Assembly (NCBI RefSeq): GCF_010015585.1
Contig: NW_022985072.1
Location: 186,001-250,000, forward strand
DNA: 64,000 bases
Source of the DNA: Eremomyces bilateralis CBS 781.70
Lineage: Eukaryota; Ascomycota; Dothideomycetes; Eremomycetales; Eremomycetaceae
Reading direction: 5' to 3'
Shown here: one piece after another, positions 58,056 through 64,000 of the stretch
Layout: each line of letters opens with the position of its first letter
How positions within the stretch are numbered: position 1 is the first letter of the stretch
Notes under the pieces: model-generated
The model's database searches: none
The model's input: only the letters and a program-made list of their open reading frames with translations
What the model was told of the DNA's origin: nothing
Made by a program: the position numbers and the translations under genes

Positions 58056-60055
58056 ATCATAATGAATTGAAGACCCCATGATCATAAGAACGTGTGTTTG
58101 CCGTTTGGCGAGCCGTGAGGATTAGGCCTTTGGGGGTGACGACAGATTCACAGATAGGATGTGACGGGTCGGTAGTTGGTGGTGCAGTACGGAGTACCCC
58201 GTATGGGATGAAATGGGCCAAGTCACGCCCATCTTTTCCCGTTGCAGTTGCACCGCCTACGTACATAGCCATCGGGATCAACAAGACAGCAGAGCAACTC
58301 AACAACATTCTGTAGAATTCGGTCCCACATGTTGGAATATTGGACACTGTTTGATAGAGATCAACACAGCGGCAGTGGGATCGCTCATGGGAGCAGATTG
58401 CAGATCGGATGCAAACTTGTAAAGACGATGCGCGATAGGACCACGGAATCTGTATTTGAATCCCAGAGTGTCAAGGTTGTATTAGCATTTAAACGAGCAG
58501 TTCATGCGAGAATCTTTGTTCCTGGATCCAGGGTAATTCAGTGGAAACTTCACATCACCAGCATCATCGATATTAATCACAAGCTCGACAGTCGACTGGT
58601 CTGAACTCTGGACTCAGGATCTGCCCAACATCCCCCGTCCTCCTTGACCCTTGTCCAGACGACAGACGTCCACCCATTTTCGGAGACAAGCCTTTTCTGA
58701 GGGTTCCGCCTCCGTTTGGTTCGCTATCACTGTCCAGTTGATTCCCGTTTCCCATTTCCCACGTCTCGCAGTTCGCACAGACACGCACAAATCACCGATC
58801 ACAATTGATGATGGAACCAATACCGAACATCTCTACTCCAAACCATCCTTGTCCGAGGAATCCCCGTGTCCAGTCGGTGTCCAGTCGGCGTCCAGTGGCA
58901 CCATTCCCACTGCGGGGACGTGAAACCGCTAATCCGCCCATTAACGCGCATCCTCATCCCCCATCTTCAAACGTCGCGCCACCCCTTTATCCTGCGCTTA
59001 TCCTCCGCTTCCACGCCCTCTCCCTTACCCGATCGGTCATCTTGTGAAAGTCTGAAAAAGCCCCAAAGGCCCCGAATGCTACCCGGTTTGGCGTCCATGG
59101 CACTAGCCGCCGCCTAGCTGGGGAACTTAATACGTATCAGGCAGATTGGACGTTGCTCCTTGCCAATCGGTCCCATGGTTGCTAGGCACATCTTCCACAA
59201 GTTTACGGTGGGAATAGGGATGCGTCGCCCCCCTTGGCCTCTGCGCCGGCTGCGGTGTTTCGTATCTTTGTCTCCCAATGCCCAACAAACCATCACCCAA
59301 ACCTGCGATTTGGTGACGCGGAGACACACGGTCATGGCGGTTTCAGGCCCGAAGCCAACGTCGTTGGTCTGTTCCACACGACCCGCTTCTCATCGACCGC
59401 CTTAGTTTCCGTCGTCCCACCTCGATCAATGCGTTGCCAATTCCCTTTAACTAGCGGGTGTGTCGTGATGCCGTGTATGCTTCATCTTTGTTCAATCGTT
59501 CGTGTCTCTTCAGAAGTGCCATCTTTTAAAACTTCTGTCGGTTTGAACTGTCCTTCCCTAATTGCTATCAGGGTCATTTAAAAGCCTTTCGTTGTACCTA
59601 TCTGTACGCTCTTTTCGCATTTCAGTATAGCGGAGTCTCAGCAAGCTGCTGACCCGTTGGTGAATCCCGTGAGGGTGAATTATTATTTGGTTTCCTATTG
59701 AACTTTCCGGTATCGAGCTGGTTCTCCCATATTTTACGAGCCCGTCGTTTATATCACTGTCCAGTGGCATAAGGACATTGACAGGACCTTTGGAACCTCC
59801 TGTCATAACTGTCACGAGTCAGAACTGTAATCATCAACACGATCCTTCGAGTTGATAACACCCCACAGTCAGTTCCCGAAGCACGTCCTTCATCACCATT
59901 GTTTGTTTGTGTTGGAACAGTTCCTCACCGTCAATCATAGATCAATCGCTCTCTAAGCCACCCTCGGACTCTTTAGACATACTGTCTTTCCCTCATTTTT
60001 TTGAACGACCCGAGTCGAACACTCTTTATTCCGAGTTTGAATATTCCCCTTCAAT
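58056..60055. other. 2-kb intergenic upstream of the serine protease gene
   Basis: No gene could be supported. Seen: a near-perfect 16-bp palindrome TACGGAGTACCCCGTA at 58188-58203; an 11-bp tandem repeat close to GTCCAGTCGGT, about 2.8 copies, at 58868-58898; and a T/C-rich leader directly before the protease ATG (about 59870-60055). Confidence 0.5.
58868..58898. repeat. 11-bp tandem repeat
   Basis: GTCCAGTCGGT, GTCCAGTCGGC and a partial GTCCAGTGG lie in tandem. Short, and in non-coding DNA. Confidence 0.75.
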
Positions 60056-61537
60056 ATGAAACTCACCTCCTCCATTTTGGTTACCGGCTTGGCTGCTGTG
60101 GCTGCGGCTAAACCACTTCTCCATCCTCATGTCTCCAACTCGCTCTCTTCTCGACAAGTTGCTCGATCAACTGAAGAATCCCATCAAACTGGTGGAGAAG
60201 AATTCGTCATCATCCTCGACAACGACCAGCCCACCCCGCCGGTGATCCACGATGTTCTTGCACGGTTGGCATTGACTTCGGATCATAACGATGTCAAATA
60301 CGTGTTCAACAATACGGCCTTCCGGGGGTTCGTGGCGAATATGGAAGATCACTGCCTGGACGCGCTTCTGAATATGACCGACGTATCCATTGTCGAGAAG
60401 GCCATGTCCGTCTCAACCTTTGCCACGCAACGAGGTGGCGCACCATGGGGACTGGAACGCATCTCCAGTGCGGACACGGTGACCGGGAACCCCACCGGTC
60501 TCGATTTCACGTATTCGTTTGACAACACTGAGCTCGGAGCTGGCGTCGACATCTACGTCATCGACACTGGCGTCTACACCGATCACATCGCTTTCGGGGG
60601 TCGAGCACGCTCCGGCTTCTCATTCGAGAACGATACATCTGACGGCGATGGCCACGGCACCCACGTTGCGGGCACTGCCGCAGGAAATGTGCTGGGTGTT
60701 GCATCTGGCGCCAACATTTGGGCCGTTAAGGTGCTTGGGGCTGATGGATCCGGATCTACCTCCGATACGCTCAAGGGCATGGATTGGGTGATTCAGAATC
60801 ACAACAAACGCAAGGAGGAGGAAGGCTTTGTCGGTAGCATCATGAGCATGTCTTGGGGTCTTGCCCGACGTAAGTATCAGTAAATTCCTGGAGCGAACGA
60901 CATGAACTCACCATTTCCAGACAACGACGGTATCGACCGCGCCATCCGCTCCGCCAGCGAAATTGGCATCCACATGGCCGTTGCCGCCGGCAACGAAGCC
61001 GGCAACTCCTGCACCGCATCCCCCGGATCCTCTGGCGGTTCCCAAGGCCCCGCCATCGTCGTCGGCAGCATCGACATTACCAACACGATCTCCAAGTTCT
61101 CCAACACCGGCGCCTGCAACGACATTTACGCCCCCGGCGAAGACATCGTCTCCTCGTGGATCGGCCAGAACAACTACGTCAACTCCCTCGACGGCACCAG
61201 CATGGCCTGCCCCCACGTCACCGGCCTGATGGCCTATCTGATGGACGCCAAGCCCGAGCTGCGCACCGACCCCCTCGCCATGAAGGAGTACCTGAAGCAG
61301 ACCTCGCTGAGGGACGTCGTCCAGGGCACCGCGCTCGACGGCGACGACAAGCTGCTCGCGAACAACGGCGTCACCGCCCAGGCGAAGCGCGACGTGCCGT
61401 CGAACGTGCAGCTCGTCAAGAAGCGATCGGTGGAGGATACGGTGGTGAGCCAGGTGGAGTCGAAGACGGAGCTTGAAGGACGCGCGGGGACGATCACGCT
61501 TGAGTTGGCGCAGTCTAACAAGAGGTTGCGGCTGTGA
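60056..61537 (+). CDS. Subtilisin-like serine protease (S8, proteinase K type)
   Basis: Exons 60056-60869 and 60921-61537 give about 476 residues. Signal peptide at about residues 1-18 (ILVTGLAAVAAA). An inhibitor I9-type propeptide follows (EEFVIILDNDQPTPPVIHDV to SVEKAMSVS-like end near 120). The catalytic domain starts around APWGLERIS. The triad is complete: Asp170 (YVIDTGVY), His200 (DGDGHGTHVAGT) and Ser365 (LDGTSMACPHVTG), with oxyanion Asn296 (AAGNEAGNS). The C-terminal extension past about 425 is charged, with dibasic KR sites (AKRDVP, KKRSVED), and may be trimmed. It is secreted or vacuolar; the sequence does not decide between an extracellular alkaline protease and a Prb1-like vacuolar enzyme. 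Codons go from C-ending to G-ending near 61270. Confidence 0.92.
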
Positions 61538-64000
61538 GGCGCGAACACGATCCCCTCCTCTTCGTTTCCACACGCTCAGCTAGATGCCACCACATTCCCT
61601 CGGCTTGTATCATGATCTGGCATGAGTACATGTGGTAAATAGACGATTTGACCCCGTCGAGTTATCCCCACCTTGGTCACACGGGTATATGGTACGCTCG
61701 TGTGCACCTCCATCTAATAATGTCTGATTTTCCGTAACTGGGGGCGATACTGGTCGCCGTGGGTTGCGTATGTGTGTTACAATACTACCACGGATACTCA
61801 ATGGGACTCGAATATCAAAGACTTCATGTTAGCTGGATTTCTTGATGCTGGTGATATATCGATCCGCCTGCTTGATCAACGCGGCGTCGCCTACGTACTG
61901 CGTTCCCAACCCCTTTTCCAGACCTCTACTCCATCTATCTAGAACCTCAGCTACTGCAATCGTGAGCATGTACAAACTACAAACGTCTGATATCGCCAAG
62001 CCACTGCCCACCCGAAACGCCAGCGTCTTCCACCATCGCCTCATCCTGTGCACAGTATCGCATCCCCCTGTCCGACCCCGCATTCTTCCGCATCCTCACC
62101 TAAATTGCCTTACCCATCAAGCTGAAGCCCTCCAGTGTAGCCTGCGTAGGTACTATACCCTCGTCAATACTACGTAAGCCCAGCCTATAGCACATGGTCC
62201 TCTAAATCTACCATCTGCGGCATCGTCGGCAAGTCGCGGACAGAGCGGCGGACCCGTGTCCACGGCGCGGTCCCGTACATGAAGTGCGGCTTTCACTATC
62301 TTTGAGAAGGTCTAGATGCGGGCGACGGGGGAGACCCGGCTGGCGTTACATAAATAAAGACGCCTTGCTTGTCGTTGGGGTGATGCCGTCGGCGTTCCTG
62401 GATGTTGATCTGCCGTGATTTACATTGAGGTCGATCACTTTATCTGAAGGAGTGGTTCGGTTCATGCGGTTGGGTTGATTTGGTTGATTTATTTAGTTTG
62501 TTCGGAGTTCATGGATGCTGCAGGTGTTCGTGGCTACGGATACTCTAATGGCGAAGGAGGGGATTCATGCGCCAGCCGAGGAGCGCTGGGATGGGACGGC
62601 GGGCTAAGAGCTTCACGGCGATGTGAATGGAAGAATGACGGCTGGGGAGATTTGGCGACGAGATGTCACCCTTCCTACCTCCTTACCTGAGTCGTCCGAG
62701 ATGGTGTTCGTATTTCTCGCGAGGAGCCGTGGTGGTCGGATGGATAGGATGATATGGGAGATGTCGGAAGGGGGGTTGAGAGATCGGGTTGTTTGGTACT
62801 TTCTGGCACTTAATATTTCGTACCATGGCATGGTTGGACTCGGGAGTGTAGGGCAGATGGATCGTGAAGTATCGTCAGATATATTCCGTAAACGAGTTGT
62901 CGACGATCTGGTTATGACCGTCTCTGAGTCTTCGAGATTCCGCTCCAGTTTCAACGCCGAAAACCAGTTCCCGCCTCCATTCCCTCACGTATTCGACTCT
63001 CCAGCATAGATTCCACCCGTTGCTCTTCCACAGCCCTTGCTCCGATTCTCTCTCTCACTGGCCCACCTTGCCGTCCGCTGCAAGTCATGACCACACGAGA
63101 AGAAGCCATTCCACGGGCCATCCCGCCGGCCCGTTGGTATTTGATGACATATTATTTCAGACCTCAAGCGAAATAAGTAAATAACTAACGCCATATGTTA
63201 AATGCTCGCTCGCATGATGATCTAAGCCCTTCAAAAGTCAAACCAGGACGGACCTCTGAATTTCCCTGCGCAACTGATCGCCAATGGCTCAATCCATTCC
63301 CAACTCAAAGTCTGTGACAAACATACATGTGACTCTTGACCTAGGCTAAAGTATGAAGGCAACCTTAACAAAGGATTGAGGAACTAGCTTTTGAGTTTTG
63401 ACCCACTGGCCAATCCCCACGCGGAGTGCTGCGGAGCGCCGCGAAATAGCGGCGTGGCGTCCTATCACAGCATCAAATGGGCGGTGAATATTGTGATTGG
63501 TGAGCGACGGGGTGCATGAAGAGTGAGGATTGGGGGTTCGATCATCGATGTCACGCGGATGGGGAAATGAGAAGGACATCGGTCGTGGAGAGGTTGGTGT
63601 GGGAATGGGACTGGGAGGACTGAGGAGTGGAGGAAAGGGTGCTGCCCGTGCTGGACAGCGAACAGTGGACTGCTGGGTGGCGATCGGTTGGGGTTGAGAC
63701 TTGAGACATGCGGGGAGTTATTAATATCAATTTGAAATGCATTTGAGTGAGCAGGGGAGCAAGGAAGCAATAGTGACGAGAGACAGATAGAGGCTTTCTT
63801 GAAGGATCGACTGGATAGCGCATGCAGATCGGAATAGTCAAGCCGCAGCATCTGACATCTGGAGTTCTCAACTCGTCTTCACGAAATCGCACAAAGCAGG
63901 TCGCAGAATCACGGCGGTTATGTCGACGTGACTTGACCTCGAGGTCACGCTCCTCTCGCCGATCACTCCGACCCCGGTACAATGTACACAGACAACAACG
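61538..64000. other. Gene-free end of the window
   Basis: No gene, RNA gene or repeat could be supported in the last 2.5 kb. ORFs such as 62623-63009 (+) and 63465-63851 (-) show no domain and no splice partner. The edge may include the promoter of a gene beyond the window. Confidence 0.45.

Overview
The window is nuclear DNA from a filamentous ascomycete (Pezizomycotina). The evidence is: protein-coding genes with short 45-70 nt GT-AG introns (one of about 300 nt); pyrimidine-rich leaders ahead of start codons; fungus-specific families (Zn(II)2Cys6 regulator with a fungal_trans region, RAX2, REG1/DUF1752, LEC1-type PX protein, SEC66); and GC-rich coding sequence. I see no bacterial operon, CRISPR array, intact transposon or retroelement. 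Genus cannot be fixed from the sequence; a TACGGAGTA-type palindrome near 58.19 kb is only a weak hint towards Eurotiomycetes.

Layout. 1-9.8 kb: 3' part of ARS2/SERRATE, LEC1 (PX), SEC66 and NOP14. 9.8-25.9 kb: a gene-poor tract holding a single recognisable gene, an Esc1-like bHLH transcription factor (15.9-17.9 kb), with about 6 kb of non-coding DNA upstream and 8 kb downstream. 25.9-36.7 kb: REG1, SEC9, U2AF65, OGG1 and a LanC-like protein. 38.2-49.9 kb: RAX2, an 824-residue disordered protein of unknown function, and a Zn(II)2Cys6 regulator. 50.5-58.1 kb: MMS19/MET18, MTD1, RPF2 and GRX4. 60.0-61.5 kb: a subtilisin-like serine protease. The last 2.5 kb shows no gene.

Most genes are conserved housekeeping functions: RNA biology (ARS2, U2AF65), ribosome biogenesis (NOP14, RPF2), ER translocation (SEC66), exocytosis and polarity (SEC9, RAX2), glucose/PP1 signalling (REG1), DNA repair (OGG1), cytosolic iron-sulfur handling (MMS19, GRX4) and folate metabolism (MTD1). 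They are not a pathway cluster. Several are divergent pairs sharing 0.4-0.6 kb promoters (SEC66/NOP14, U2AF65/OGG1, MMS19/MTD1, RPF2/GRX4). I rebuilt exon structures by eye from splice sites and reading-frame continuity, and give them per gene.

The most unusual signal is compositional. In most genes, on either strand, synonymous choice runs C-rich and then switches fairly abruptly to G-rich towards the 3' end of the coding strand. Other points of note are the LanC-like protein with its zinc ligands intact, the isolated bHLH gene, introns that stay in frame if retained, very small exons, and a pentamer array decaying mostly by C-to-T changes.
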